A DNA stretch of 64,000 nt from Deltaproteobacteria bacterium Ga0077539 (GCA_001465015.1 LNEO01000246.1:124001-188000), one strand, 5' to 3'; shown: positions 15,681-24,680, counted from the first letter of the stretch. The notes: generated by a model not told the origin, from the sequence alone. Made by a program: numbers and translations.

Positions 15681-16898
15681 GTGTTGACCTTCGATGAAGC
15701 CCGTCGGCGCGTGATCGAGAGCGCACCCATCGTCGCGACCGAGCGCGTGCTCGTGTACGAAGCGGCGGGGCGGATCTTGCGAGAAGACGTGCTCGCGCCG
15801 AGCGACCTTCCGGCCTTCGACTACAGCGCGATGGACGGATACGCGCTTCGCGCGCAGGACACCCTCGGCGCGAGCGAGGCCAGCCCCTGCTCGCTGTCGG
15901 TGCGCGACGGAGAGAGCCGCGCGGGCGGCGAAGACCCTCCCGAGGTGCTCGCGAACACATCCGTGAGGATCTTCACGGGAGCGCGGATTCCCGGCGGGGC
16001 AGACGCGGTCGAGATGCAGGAGAACGTGCGGCGGGATGGCTCGATCGCACAAATGATTCGCAGCGTGACCGCAGGTCAGAACATTCGGCGTCGCGGCGAA
16101 GACCTCCGCGCAGGCGCGCGCGCGCTCGACGAAGGAATCCGACTGACCCCGAGTCAGCTATCATTGCTCACGTCACTCGGGCGAGTGCGGGTGGTGGTCT
16201 CGCGAAAGCCCATCGTGACGATCATCGCGACCGGCGACGAGCTGCGCTCTCCCGAGGACCCCGAGCGTCCGGGCTCGGTGATCGAGAGCATCTCGCCGGG
16301 AGTCGCGGCGTTTGTCGCGCAGTGCGGCGGCGTCGCGAGGCTCGCGCCGGTGGCGAGGGACCGCGAAGACGAGGTCGTCGCGGCGCTCGTCGCGGCGCTC
16401 GCGGGGAGCGACCTGGTGGTGACGGTCGGCGGCGTCTCCGTGGGAGAGCACGACGTCGTGCGACGGGCGCTCGAGCGCGCGGGGGTCACGCTCGACTTCT
16501 GGAAGGTGGCAATCAAGCCCGGAAAGCCCGTCGCCCTCGGACACGCTGGCGACAAGCGATGGCTCGGGCTTCCGGGCAACCCGGCCTCGGCGCTCTTGAC
16601 CTTTACGCTGTTCGGCGCGCCGCTGCTGCGTGCGATGCAGCGAGACGCTCGGCCGAGCGCGCCGCTCACGAGCGCGACGCTCGCGCGCGCGGCGCAGCAC
16701 GGGACGGGGCGGCTCGAGTTCGTCCGCGCGGCGCTCGACGAGCGCGAGACTCCGTCGCGCGTCTCGCCGCTCAAGGGACAGGCGTCGGGCTCGGTCGTGT
16801 CGATGGCGCACGCGGACGCGTACGTGCTGCTCGACGCCGATCGAGCGACGTTCGACGAAGGGACGAGCGTCCCGGTGATGAGGCTGCGCGATGTCTGA
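15681..16898 (+). CDS. moeA: molybdopterin molybdenumtransferase MoeA
   Basis: A 405-residue enzyme that inserts molybdate into adenylated molybdopterin. Signatures are PAFDYSAMDGYAL, IFTGARIPGGADAVEMQE, IIATGDEL, TVGGVSVGEHDVV and GLPGNPASALLTF. Domains run in the usual order, with the MoaB/Mog-like domain at about 180-320. The start is the GTG at 15681 with GAGGAG at 15666-15671 upstream; the frame is open back to 15627. It overlaps moaD by 8 bases, a clear operon link. Confidence 0.93.
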   Translation: MLTFDEARRRVIESAPIVATERVLVYEAAGRILREDVLAPSDLPAFDYSAMDGYALRAQDTLGASEASPCSLSVRDGESRAGGEDPPEVLANTSVRIFTGARIPGGADAVEMQENVRRDGSIAQMIRSVTAGQNIRRRGEDLRAGARALDEGIRLTPSQLSLLTSLGRVRVVVSRKPIVTIIATGDELRSPEDPERPGSVIESISPGVAAFVAQCGGVARLAPVARDREDEVVAALVAALAGSDLVVTVGGVSVGEHDVVRRALERAGVTLDFWKVAIKPGKPVALGHAGDKRWLGLPGNPASALLTFTLFGAPLLRAMQRDARPSAPLTSATLARAAQHGTGRLEFVRAALDERETPSRVSPLKGQASGSVVSMAHADAYVLLDADRATFDEGTSVPVMRLRDV

Positions 16899-17154
16899 AG
16901 GCGCAGCGAACACCGTGAACGTCTTGTTCTTCGCGGCCGCGCGGGACGCGGCGCGAGCGAGCGAGTGGCGCGCGACCGTGAGCGACACCGAGACCGTGGC
17001 GAGCTTGCGAGCGAAGGTGCTCGAGGCGTTTCCAGCCTTGAAATCGTGGGCGCGTGCGCTGCGGTTCGCGGTCGACGGCGAGTACGCGCGCGACGACGAT
17101 CGCGTGCTCGCGGGCTGCGAAGTGGCGGTGATCCCGCCGGTGGCGGGAGGGTAG
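16891..17154 (+). CDS. moaD: molybdopterin synthase sulfur carrier MoaD
   Basis: An 87-residue ubiquitin-fold protein: NVLFFAAARDAAR at the start, VLAGCEVAVIPPVAGG at the end. The terminal Gly-Gly, which is thiocarboxylated to carry sulfur into the pterin, is intact. The length is typical. It overlaps moeA by 8 bases and supplies the small subunit for the MoaE half of the fusion upstream. Confidence 0.92.
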   Translation: MSEGAANTVNVLFFAAARDAARASEWRATVSDTETVASLRAKVLEAFPALKSWARALRFAVDGEYARDDDRVLAGCEVAVIPPVAGG

Positions 17155-17188
17155 TCACGCAATCGGAGGCGCGGTAAGGTGCAGCCGC

Positions 17189-17674
17189 GTGGCGAGGGAC
17201 CCAACAACCCAACCGTGGAACGTGCGCTCGACCGGGCCGCTCACGCTCGATGAAGCGCTCGAGTTGCTTCGAGCGAGAGGGGTGCATGTGCCGGATTGGG
17301 TGCGATTCTTCATCGTCGAGAACGACGACGTCGATCTCATCGCCGACCCCGCAGTCCATGCGCAGTACTTGTCTCTTCGAGAGTCTCCGGCGACTCGCAT
17401 ACTTTGGCCAAGGCTGCTCAGTTCGAAGACCGGACGGGTGCCGGTGAAAGTCCGTCGTCGCGCGCTCGACGGCGAAGAGTGGGCGCTCGCGATCTTCGGT
17501 CACGAGCTGTTCGAGCTGAACGCACTCTACGCGCTGTTCTCGAACGGAAGTGGCTCGATGACGTTCGCGACGCTTGCTCGGCACATCGACCCAGCGGGTA
17601 GTGCTAACCTGCACACACAGGCATGGGACGAGGCTGATCGCCTCGTCAACGAATGGAGACGGTCACAAACATGA
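17189..17674 (+). CDS. unknown protein, first gene of KaiC-like operon
   Basis: A 161-residue protein starting at a GTG, with AAGGTG seven bases upstream. It has no signal peptide or membrane span. The N-terminal part (LTLDEALELLRARGVHVPDWVRFFIVEND) is helical. The C-terminal part has a compact conserved-looking block (VPVKVRRRALDGEEWALAIFG, then HELFELNALYALF, then NLHTQAWDEADRLV). The HExxE-like HELFE and the NLH-AWDEAD tail faintly recall domains from polymorphic toxins, from memory only. The stop overlaps the next start (ATGA). Base composition is less GC-rich than the flanks, for example 34 G/C in 17641-17700, which hints at transfer. Function not recognised. Confidence 0.6.
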   Translation: MARDPTTQPWNVRSTGPLTLDEALELLRARGVHVPDWVRFFIVENDDVDLIADPAVHAQYLSLRESPATRILWPRLLSSKTGRVPVKVRRRALDGEEWALAIFGHELFELNALYALFSNGSGSMTFATLARHIDPAGSANLHTQAWDEADRLVNEWRRSQT

Positions 17675-18021
17675 CGGCCATCGAACGACTGTTGCGCCTG
17701 CACGACGAAGGCGTCATCGCTGACGGCGAATTCGTCGCGCGTGCCGTCGAACTGGCGACGTCTCCCGACGAGGCGGTCACCCTGCTCCGCTCTCTGCCAC
17801 TTTCATTGCAGAAGCAACTCCGCGACTATGCGTCGAGCGTGGCGAACGATAGCGCCGTGGTCGGGTTCAGCAGCGGCTCGGGACTGCAGCGCGTCGACGG
17901 GACGTTCGTCGATGGTGCGCGCTTCCTGATGGCTGCCATGAAGCCCGACGCAACGCGCTCGCTGCGCGACACGCGAAGAGACGTCTACTCGCACTCTGTG
18001 TTCGCGAGCCCGAATGGTTGA
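17671..18021 (+). CDS. unknown small protein, second gene of KaiC-like operon
   Basis: A 116-residue protein using the ATG at 17671, which overlaps the previous stop (ATGA). The first 60 residues are helical (AIERLLRLHDEGVIADGEFVARAVELA, then SPDEAVTLLRSLPLSLQKQLRDYA). The rest (DSAVVGFSSGSGLQRVDGTFVDGARFLMAAMKPDATRSLRD) has no family I recognise. It overlaps the ATPase gene by 8 bases. The pattern of two small unknowns before an ATPase fits an effector/partner pair, but that is inference. Confidence 0.6.
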   Translation: MTAIERLLRLHDEGVIADGEFVARAVELATSPDEAVTLLRSLPLSLQKQLRDYASSVANDSAVVGFSSGSGLQRVDGTFVDGARFLMAAMKPDATRSLRDTRRDVYSHSVFASPNG

Positions 18022-19423
18022 TTCATTGCGCCATGTCGTCCCCACTGGGATCGCAGGGCTCGATCTCGCGCTCGGCGGCGGCGTCGTGCTCGTCGAGAAG
18101 CTCGCGGGCGTCACACCCTCGACGACAGTCTTGGTGAGGGGCGGCCCCGGCGCAGGAAAGACGCTCCTCGCGCTGTCGCTCACAAAGGGCCTCATCGGCA
18201 ATCTTGGCGAGGACTACGCGCTGTACGCGTGCGTCGAGCTGTTGCCCCGTGAGCTGCGCGCGCAAGCGCTGGGTCTCGACCCGTCGCTCGATGTTGCGCT
18301 GGTCGAGGACGGACTCTGGCCCGCCGGGCGGATCGTCGCCGCGAATGTCGTCACTGGTCCCGGAGAAGACCTCGCGAACGCGATCGAGACCGCCGTCCCT
18401 GCGTTGATCGATCGCGCGAGCGTTGAGCGCGGACGGAGCCCCTCAGTGCTCGTGATCGACGCGGCGACCAGCGGTTACGGGCTCGGGGCGAACGCAGAGC
18501 GCGCCCTCGTCGACGCGCTTTCGAAGCTCTCGGCACAGCAGGGCCTCGTGCTCATCGTGGTCGAAGAGACCAGCGATTTGACAGAGAGCTCTCCGTGGCC
18601 GTTCGCGTTCGATCATGTGTTCGAGCTCGCGCTGAGCAACGACCAGCGCACGCTATCGATCCCCAAGGCGCGCTTCAGCGCGGCGGTACGTGGGCCTCAT
18701 CTGGTGCGCTTCGGGTCGCCCACGCTCGTGTTTCCTGCGCTCGAAGCGTACGCAACCGTCGCGAGCCTCGAGGGGTTGGCGCGGTCAGCCGTACCCATCG
18801 AACGGCAGTGGTCGCGACTCTATCGGCTCACCGACAGCTCGGATTCGCGCTGGACGCCATGGCCGGCTCGCGCCTACGTCGTCGGATCGAACGAGCCGAT
18901 CGTTCGAGCGTTCGCCGCCGACCTCTTGTACACGTCGCACTCCAACGCCGTCGACGTGTCCGTTGAACTCGGTGCTTCGGAGCTGGATCGCCGCGACCCA
19001 ACGGGGTCGTTTCCCGATTCCGTCGTGATCGCAGGAAGGGCCCGACCCGAAGAAGTCCTCTCGAGGGTGATGCGCGTCGTCGACCAACCACACCGCAAGG
19101 TCCTGGGTCGAATATTCTGTGGGGATTTGCGGGGAGTCGAAGCGTCATCGCGACGCGGCGATTGGAGGCTGTTCTTCGAGACCCTCGGCGACGTGTGTCG
19201 GGCGCTCCGCGTGCCGCTCATCCTCTGGGATTCGTCGCCAGCGCGGTTCGATCCATCGAATGTCGTGATTCCTGTCCGTGACCTTCCGCCGCTCGCTGGG
19301 TTGGCCGACTTCGTATGTGAGCTCGTCCCGACGAGTACACTCAAAGCGATCGTCGTTCCGCGCGCTGGTAGCTTCATGGGCGCTCAAGCCGAGCTCTCGT
19401 TCGAGAAGCTGTTCGTACCGTGA
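18014..19423 (+). CDS. KaiC/RadA-like P-loop ATPase
   Basis: A 469-residue protein. Residues 1-240 form a RecA/KaiC-type ATPase: TGIAGLDLALGGG lead-in, Walker A GGPGAGKT at 43-50, and a Walker B strand SVLVIDAATSG near 150. Residues about 280-469 look like a second, degenerate copy with no P-loop (YVVGSNEPIVRAFAADLL in its place). KaiC-family proteins act as autokinase timers or signal switches and often work with histidine kinases. Here the stop overlaps the possible GTG start of a histidine kinase (GTGA), so the ATPase may feed directly into the two-component pair downstream. It is not a RadA: no zinc finger and no Lon-like domain. Confidence 0.75.
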   Translation: MVDSLRHVVPTGIAGLDLALGGGVVLVEKLAGVTPSTTVLVRGGPGAGKTLLALSLTKGLIGNLGEDYALYACVELLPRELRAQALGLDPSLDVALVEDGLWPAGRIVAANVVTGPGEDLANAIETAVPALIDRASVERGRSPSVLVIDAATSGYGLGANAERALVDALSKLSAQQGLVLIVVEETSDLTESSPWPFAFDHVFELALSNDQRTLSIPKARFSAAVRGPHLVRFGSPTLVFPALEAYATVASLEGLARSAVPIERQWSRLYRLTDSSDSRWTPWPARAYVVGSNEPIVRAFAADLLYTSHSNAVDVSVELGASELDRRDPTGSFPDSVVIAGRARPEEVLSRVMRVVDQPHRKVLGRIFCGDLRGVEASSRRGDWRLFFETLGDVCRALRVPLILWDSSPARFDPSNVVIPVRDLPPLAGLADFVCELVPTSTLKAIVVPRAGSFMGAQAELSFEKLFVP

Positions 19424-20430
19424 CCCACGAATTCATGTCCCCGTCGCCTCCACAGCCCAGCGCCGACGCACCAGACGGGCACCCCCCGTCTACGCCCCCG
19501 ACGATCCGCTTCGGGATCGACCTGCGCTCTCGGCGTCTGCGCACGACCAACCGCCTGGTGATCTACGTCGCGGGCGTCCCGTCGCTGGCGCTCATCACCG
19601 TCGGGATCATCGTCATGGCCACCGGAACCGGCGGCCGCGACGTCATCATGGGCGTGCTCATCCTGGGGATGGCCCTCACCGTCGCGACCGCGGTGGTCGT
19701 CAGCTCGATCCTCATCGCGCGCGAGGCAGAGCTCGCGAGGCTCCAGGGCGAGTTCGTCTCGCGCGTGTCGCACGATTTGCGGACGCCGCTGACGTCGATC
19801 CAGATGTTCGTCGAGACGCTCCAGCTCGGGCGCGCCAAGGACGCGGAGACCACGCGAGCGTGCCTGGACGCGCTCGGCCAAGAGACAGGACGGCTCTTGG
19901 CGCTCGTCGATCGGCTGCTCGATTGGGCGCAGATCGAGAGCGCGCGGCGCATGTACGAGCAGCGACGATGCCGGGTCGTCGACGTCGTCAACGCGGCGCT
20001 CGACGCCTTCGAAATCGTGCGAATCCAGGGCGAGGTCGAGCTCGAGCGGGACGTCCCCGAGGGGCTGCCGGACATCGACGTCGACGCGCGCGCGATCGTG
20101 GACGCGCTGAGCAACGTGCTGCAAAACGCCGCGCGATACTCGCTGCCGGCGCGCAAGATCGCCCTGCGAGCCAGGCTCGTAGGGGACATGATCGAAGTCT
20201 CGGTCGCCGACAACGGCCCCGGAATTCCGGCGAACGAGCGGGGCAAGATCTTCGAGAAGTTCTACCGCGGCAGCACCGCCAAGGCGCTCGGCCTCGCCGG
20301 CTCGGGCCTGGGGCTCGCCATGGTCCGAGCGATCGTCGACGCCCATCGCGGGAGCGTCCGCGTCGAGGCCAACCAACCCAGCGGAAGCGTGTTCATCCTG
20401 TCGCTGCCCCTGGCCGACACGCCTCGCTGA
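19420..20430 (+). CDS. sensor histidine kinase
   Basis: A 336-residue membrane kinase. Two close hydrophobic helices (about 44-66 and 72-97) leave almost no extracytoplasmic sensor loop, so it probably senses in the membrane or from a partner protein. The phosphoacceptor box is VSRVSHDLRTPLTSI; then come N box NVLQNAARYS, G1 VADNGPGIP and G2 GSGLGLAMV. The start is the GTG at 19420, overlapping the ATPase stop; the ATG at 19435 is the alternative. The cognate regulator follows after 44 bases. Confidence 0.9.
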   Translation: MTHEFMSPSPPQPSADAPDGHPPSTPPTIRFGIDLRSRRLRTTNRLVIYVAGVPSLALITVGIIVMATGTGGRDVIMGVLILGMALTVATAVVVSSILIAREAELARLQGEFVSRVSHDLRTPLTSIQMFVETLQLGRAKDAETTRACLDALGQETGRLLALVDRLLDWAQIESARRMYEQRRCRVVDVVNAALDAFEIVRIQGEVELERDVPEGLPDIDVDARAIVDALSNVLQNAARYSLPARKIALRARLVGDMIEVSVADNGPGIPANERGKIFEKFYRGSTAKALGLAGSGLGLAMVRAIVDAHRGSVRVEANQPSGSVFILSLPLADTPR

Positions 20431-20474
20431 GCGCTCGACGTTTCTCGCGAAGGGTGTCATGTGTCGAGCCGAGC

Positions 20475-21161
20475 ATGGCTGCGACCGTTTTGCTCGTCGA
20501 AGACGATCCGTCGATCCAAAAGGGTCTCGAGATGAACCTCAAGATCGACGGCCTCCGCGTGCTCTGCGCGAGCGACGGCGTCGCGGCGGTGCGCGCGATT
20601 CGCGCCGCGATGCCGGACTTGATCATCCTCGACCTCGGGCTCCCTGGGATGGACGGCTTCGATGTCCTTCGCGAGGTGCGCAAGGATGACACCGAGGTTC
20701 CGATCCTCGTGTTGTCCGCCCGCGCGTCGGAGGCCGAAAAAGTGCTCGGTCTTTCGCTCGGCGCCGACGACTATGTGACCAAGCCCTTCGGTCTGGCCGA
20801 GCTGCTCGCGCGCGTCCGAGCGCTGCTTCGCCGCAGCCGTCGACGTTCGTCAAACTCGGTCTTGAAGTTCGGCCCCGTCGAGCTCGACGTCGAAGCGCGG
20901 GTGATGAAGGTCAGCGGCGCCGAGGTCGAGGTCACGGCGCTCGAGTTCGATCTGCTCAAGTATTTCGCCGAGCAGCCCATGCGCGCGGTCACCCGAGAGC
21001 AGATCATGCAAGCGGTGTGGGGAGCAGGACACGCGGGCACGCCGCGAACGGTGGACAACTTCATCGCGCGGCTTCGCAGCAAGATCGGCGACGACCCGGC
21101 GAACCCGAAGTACATCGAGACGGTCCGCGGCGTCGGCTATCGCTTCAACCCTGGCGGCTGA
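20475..21161 (+). CDS. OmpR/PhoB-family response regulator
   Basis: A 228-residue transcription factor. The receiver domain has acidic VEDD, phosphoacceptor Asp in LIILDLGLPG, LSARAS and the Lys of YVTKPFG. The winged-helix DNA-binding domain follows (LTALEFDLLKYFAEQPMRAVTREQIMQAVWG; RTVDNFIARLRSKIG; ETVRGVGYRF). It is partner to the upstream histidine kinase. Its 3' end overlaps the convergent TIGR02757 gene by 17 bases. Confidence 0.92.
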   Translation: MAATVLLVEDDPSIQKGLEMNLKIDGLRVLCASDGVAAVRAIRAAMPDLIILDLGLPGMDGFDVLREVRKDDTEVPILVLSARASEAEKVLGLSLGADDYVTKPFGLAELLARVRALLRRSRRRSSNSVLKFGPVELDVEARVMKVSGAEVEVTALEFDLLKYFAEQPMRAVTREQIMQAVWGAGHAGTPRTVDNFIARLRSKIGDDPANPKYIETVRGVGYRFNPGG

Positions 21162-21954
21162 CGCGTCGAGCGATCTCCGTGTGACACAAGGCGAAGTCGA
21201 ACTTCACCGGGTCGTCGGGGTCGAGCTCCGCGAGCGCCGCTGTTACCTCGACAGCCGCGCTCCATGAAGCGGACGGTCGCCTCGTGAAGCCCAGCGCGCG
21301 AGCGACTCTGTGCACGTGAACGTCGAGCGGAACCACAAGCGCGCTCGTCGGAAGCGCCACCAGGCCGAGGTCCACGCCGTCATCGGGGCGCGCGATCCAG
21401 CGGCACAACAGAACGAGGCGCTTGCACGCGCTGCGCGCGCTGGGGTCCGGCAAGAGATGCTGCTGGCTGCGCGAGAGCGTTGCTCCAAACGCGCGCTCGC
21501 GCAGCAGGTGCGCCCACGCGACGAGCGCCCCGTGCAGCGATCGCTCGCGCTCGAACGCTGACACCAGCGGCGCGTACAGCGATCCGCTCTCTCGCTGCAT
21601 CGCGCGCGCAGCAAAGAGCAGCGCGGCGATGTCTTCGCCCAGAAACGTGCGGTGCACGAAGCCCTCGAGCGCCCGGCCCAGCTGCGCCCGCGAACGCGCG
21701 TCGATGAACGCCGCCGGACGATCGTCCAGCCGATTGACCAACAGATCGCGGAGCTTGTCGCCGATGGTCGTGACGTTGCCGAAGGCGAGCAGCGCAGAGA
21801 CCAGCGCGGCGAGCTCTCGATCTTCGCGGGTGTGGTAGCGACGCGCGAAGCGAACAGGGTCTCGCGCGAGGGCGCTCGTTCGATCGAGAGCCGTGTGCGT
21901 CGCGAGGACGCGCGCGAGGGCGAGCGAGCGACGAGGGTTCGGTGCGCGGACCAT
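21145..21954 (-). CDS. TIGR02757-type (DUF2400) protein
   Basis: A conserved bacterial protein of 269 residues, with the frame open to a GTG at 21975. Signatures are DPVRFARRYHTREDRELAALVSALLAFGNVTTI near the start and KRLVLLCRWIARPDDGVDLGLV with PLDVHVHRVARALG near the end. The family has a helix-hairpin-helix-like fold reminiscent of DNA glycosylases, but no biochemical role is established that I know. It is convergent with the response regulator and unlikely to be functionally tied to it. Confidence 0.8.
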   Translation of the reverse strand: MVRAPNPRRSLALARVLATHTALDRTSALARDPVRFARRYHTREDRELAALVSALLAFGNVTTIGDKLRDLLVNRLDDRPAAFIDARSRAQLGRALEGFVHRTFLGEDIAALLFAARAMQRESGSLYAPLVSAFERERSLHGALVAWAHLLRERAFGATLSRSQQHLLPDPSARSACKRLVLLCRWIARPDDGVDLGLVALPTSALVVPLDVHVHRVARALGFTRRPSASWSAAVEVTAALAELDPDDPVKFDFALCHTEIARRVSRQG

Positions 21955-21975
21955 GTGGGACCGCAAGCCTGCCAC

Positions 21976-22432
21976 GCCGCGTCACCAAGAAGAGCGCTGC
22001 GGTCAACGACGAGACAGAGCGCTCGAACGATGCACCCGACGGCCGCGATGCTCGAAGTCACCAACGGTTGCGCGCGCCCCTGAAGGCGCTTCGAAGCCGA
22101 GCAGACCGTCGCCACGCTCCGGCGAATCTCGCTTGAATTGCGGGACTTTCTGACGGAGCGCCGAGCCTGGCGACGGTCGGCGGCGATGTGGGTGTCTAGG
22201 GGACCGCGAGAAAAGGCACCCGCGTGAACTCTGCGTGTACGGCTTTACGCAGGTTGAGGGTACAACTTGACGCGCTATCAACGGACCCGCCTCGGTGCGG
22301 TCATCGGGATCGACCGATCGAGCACGATGACGCGTCGGCTCTCGAGCACATCGACGCGGTGTTCCAGAGACTGCTTCTCGACCTTCACAGGGCAAGAGCG
22401 CCCCAGCAACACCGCCATCATTGGAGGCATTC
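21976..22432. other. 457-base gap before citrate synthase
   Basis: No gene here survives scrutiny; the open frames are short or antisense continuations. It probably holds promoters for gltA and the minus-strand gene. I see a weak hairpin (TGCGT...ACGCA near 22232-22251) and a TTGACG at 22267 without a matching -10. Confidence 0.4.
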
Positions 22433-23722
22433 GTGAGCGATACGGCAGAGATCAAGTACGGCCAGCACACCCTGGCAGTGCCCGTGGTCACCGGAACGGA
22501 GAACGAGAAGGGGTTGGACATCGGCCAGCTCCGCGCAAAGACGGGGCTCGTCACGCTCGACCCCGCGTTCATGAACACCGCGTCGACAAAGAGCGCGGTC
22601 ACGTTCATCGATGGCGACCAGGGCATCCTGCGATACCGCGGCATTCCGATCGAGGAGCTCGCGGAGAAGAGCACCTTCGTCGAGACCGCGTACTTGTTGA
22701 TCAACGGGCACCTGCCCAGCAAGAGCGAGCTCGCGCGATGGAGCAACCTGCTCACGCGCCACTCGCTCATCCACGAGGACATGAAGCGATTCTTCGACGG
22801 GTTTCCGTCGACCGCGCACCCGATGGCGCAGCTCAGCGCGATGGTGTGCTCGCTCTCGAGCTTCTATCCCGAGACCCTCGACCCCGATAAGAAAGAGCAC
22901 TTCGAGATCACCGCGGCGCGCTTGATCTCGAAGGTCCGCACCCTCGCGGCGTACGCGTACAAGAAGTCCATCGGGCAGCCGATGATCTACCCGGACAACA
23001 AGCTCGCGTACTGCTCGAACTTCTTGCGCATGATGTTCGCGGTCCCGTCCGAGGAGTACGTGATCGACCCCGAGATCGAGAAGGTGATGAACCTCCTCTT
23101 CATCCTCCACGCCGACCACGAGCAGAACTGTTCGACCTCGACCGTGCGCGTGGTGGGATCGTCTCGCGCCAACCTCTTTGCGTCGATCGCCGCAGGCATC
23201 TGCGCCCTCTGGGGACCGCTGCACGGCGGAGCCAACCAAGAGGTCCTCGAGATGCTCGAGATCATCCGTAAAGACGGCGGCGACGTGAACAAGTTCGTCG
23301 GCCTCGCGAAGGACAAGAACTCGAACTTCCGCCTGATGGGCTTCGGCCACCGCGTCTACAAGAACTTCGATCCGCGCGCGAAGATCATCAAGCAGGCGGC
23401 GGACAAGGTCCTCGCCAAGCTCAACATCAACGACCCGCTGCTCGAGATCGCCAAGCGACTCGAAGAAGCCGCGCTCCAAGACGACTACTTCGTCCAGCGC
23501 AAGCTCTACCCGAACGTCGACTTCTACTCGGGCATCATCTACCGCGCCCTCGGGTTTCCGACGGACATGTTCACGGTGCTGTTCGCGATCGGCCGCATGC
23601 CTGGCTGGATCGCGCACTGGCGCGAGATGATCGAGGACACCTCGACCAAGATCGCGCGCCCGCGCCAGATCTACACGGGCCCGGCGATGAACCACTACGT
23701 CCCGCTCGACGAGCGCAAGTAA
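22433..23722 (+). CDS. gltA: citrate synthase
   Basis: A 429-residue type II-like citrate synthase that condenses oxaloacetate and acetyl-CoA at TCA cycle entry. Active-site blocks are HADHEQNCSTSTVR, GPLHGGANQEVLEML with its His, GFGHRVYKNFDPRA, and DFYSGIIYRALGFP with the catalytic Asp. The start is the GTG at 22433, 5 bases after GGAGG (22423-22427). It appears monocistronic. Confidence 0.95.
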   Translation: MSDTAEIKYGQHTLAVPVVTGTENEKGLDIGQLRAKTGLVTLDPAFMNTASTKSAVTFIDGDQGILRYRGIPIEELAEKSTFVETAYLLINGHLPSKSELARWSNLLTRHSLIHEDMKRFFDGFPSTAHPMAQLSAMVCSLSSFYPETLDPDKKEHFEITAARLISKVRTLAAYAYKKSIGQPMIYPDNKLAYCSNFLRMMFAVPSEEYVIDPEIEKVMNLLFILHADHEQNCSTSTVRVVGSSRANLFASIAAGICALWGPLHGGANQEVLEMLEIIRKDGGDVNKFVGLAKDKNSNFRLMGFGHRVYKNFDPRAKIIKQAADKVLAKLNINDPLLEIAKRLEEAALQDDYFVQRKLYPNVDFYSGIIYRALGFPTDMFTVLFAIGRMPGWIAHWREMIEDTSTKIARPRQIYTGPAMNHYVPLDERK

Positions 23723-23798
23723 GCGCCGCGGGAGTGGGGGGTGCTTGGGCGCCGGAGCTGAGACTGCCCCGCTCGCCGTCACACGACGGGCGCTTCGC

Positions 23799-24680
23799 TC
23801 ACCAGCCGCGCCTGGCGCTCAGGCACCCGGCGTGGACGGTCAGCTCGAATACACGCCCACGAAAATACGTGTCGATCGCGTTCTGCACCTGGTAGAGCAC
23901 CGCCATCGGATCCGGCGCGGCTTCGGCGCACCACTGGCACTCGGGCAAGGTCGCCACGTGCAGCGCAGGGTCCGAGAGGACCTCGGCGCCCGAGGTGTAG
24001 CCAAGCACCAGCGAGTCGTCGTCGACCTGCGCGTCGACGAACCCGCAGTCCTCCGCCTCGCGCGCCCACTGCTCGGCGCTCGGCAGCGACTGGGCGTACT
24101 GCTCCACGCGCTCGGTGAGCGCGGTCATGTCGTACTTCGTCGCCACCTCGCGGAGCATGTCGAGCAGCTCCATGAAGCTCCCGCGGAGCGGCTGCGAAAC
24201 GACGAGCTGGCCGCCAGGACGAAGCACGCGCAGCACCTCCGAGAAGAGCGCCTGCCTGTCATTGGTCGCCCTGTCCACGAGCGAGCCGACGACGTTGCTG
24301 AACGCCCCGTCGGAGAACGCCAGGTGCACCAGGTCGTCCTGCTGCGCCACGAACAATCGCCGGCCGTCTTCTTCGGCGTTGCGAGCGCGCGTCACGTCGA
24401 GAAACGCTGGATCCGAGTCGAGCGCCATCACCGTCGCGTCCGGCACCGCCCGCAGGATCTCCGACGTCAAGACGCCGGTTCGACACGAGATGTCGAGCAC
24501 CGCAGCGCCTTGCGGAAGCGCTACGGCTCGCGCTGCGAGCTCACCGAATACACGGGCGTATCGTGGCCAGACGATGCCGTCGTAGCGAGTCGCACGCAGC
24601 GATGAGTCCTCGTCCTCGTCGAACACAGCAGAGGGCACGAAGATAGACCAACTCCCACAGGCATGGCTCGCGGATCGCAC
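23799..24680 (-). CDS. class I SAM-dependent methyltransferase
   Basis: A protein of 293 residues at most. The Rossmann motif I is AAVLDISCRTGVLTSEIL; here the usual Gly is Cys/Arg (ISCRTG), a slight deviation. Then come VMALDSDPAFLDVTRARN (motif II acidic residue), FSNVVGSLVDRAT and VLRVLRPGGQLVVSQPLRGS (motif III). It belongs to the Methyltransf_11 type, with a variable C-terminal region. The GTG start at 24680 is the longest option; GTGs at residues 15 and 19 are possible. Substrate unknown. Confidence 0.75.
   Translation of the reverse strand: MRSASHACGSWSIFVPSAVFDEDEDSSLRATRYDGIVWPRYARVFGELAARAVALPQGAAVLDISCRTGVLTSEILRAVPDATVMALDSDPAFLDVTRARNAEEDGRRLFVAQQDDLVHLAFSDGAFSNVVGSLVDRATNDRQALFSEVLRVLRPGGQLVVSQPLRGSFMELLDMLREVATKYDMTALTERVEQYAQSLPSAEQWAREAEDCGFVDAQVDDDSLVLGYTSGAEVLSDPALHVATLPECQWCAEAAPDPMAVLYQVQNAIDTYFRGRVFELTVHAGCLSARRGW

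Noticed and set aside
19278-20474. Extension of the response regulator upstream to 19278
   Set aside because: The frame runs through the histidine kinase gene in another phase. The receiver domain begins right at the ATG at 20475.
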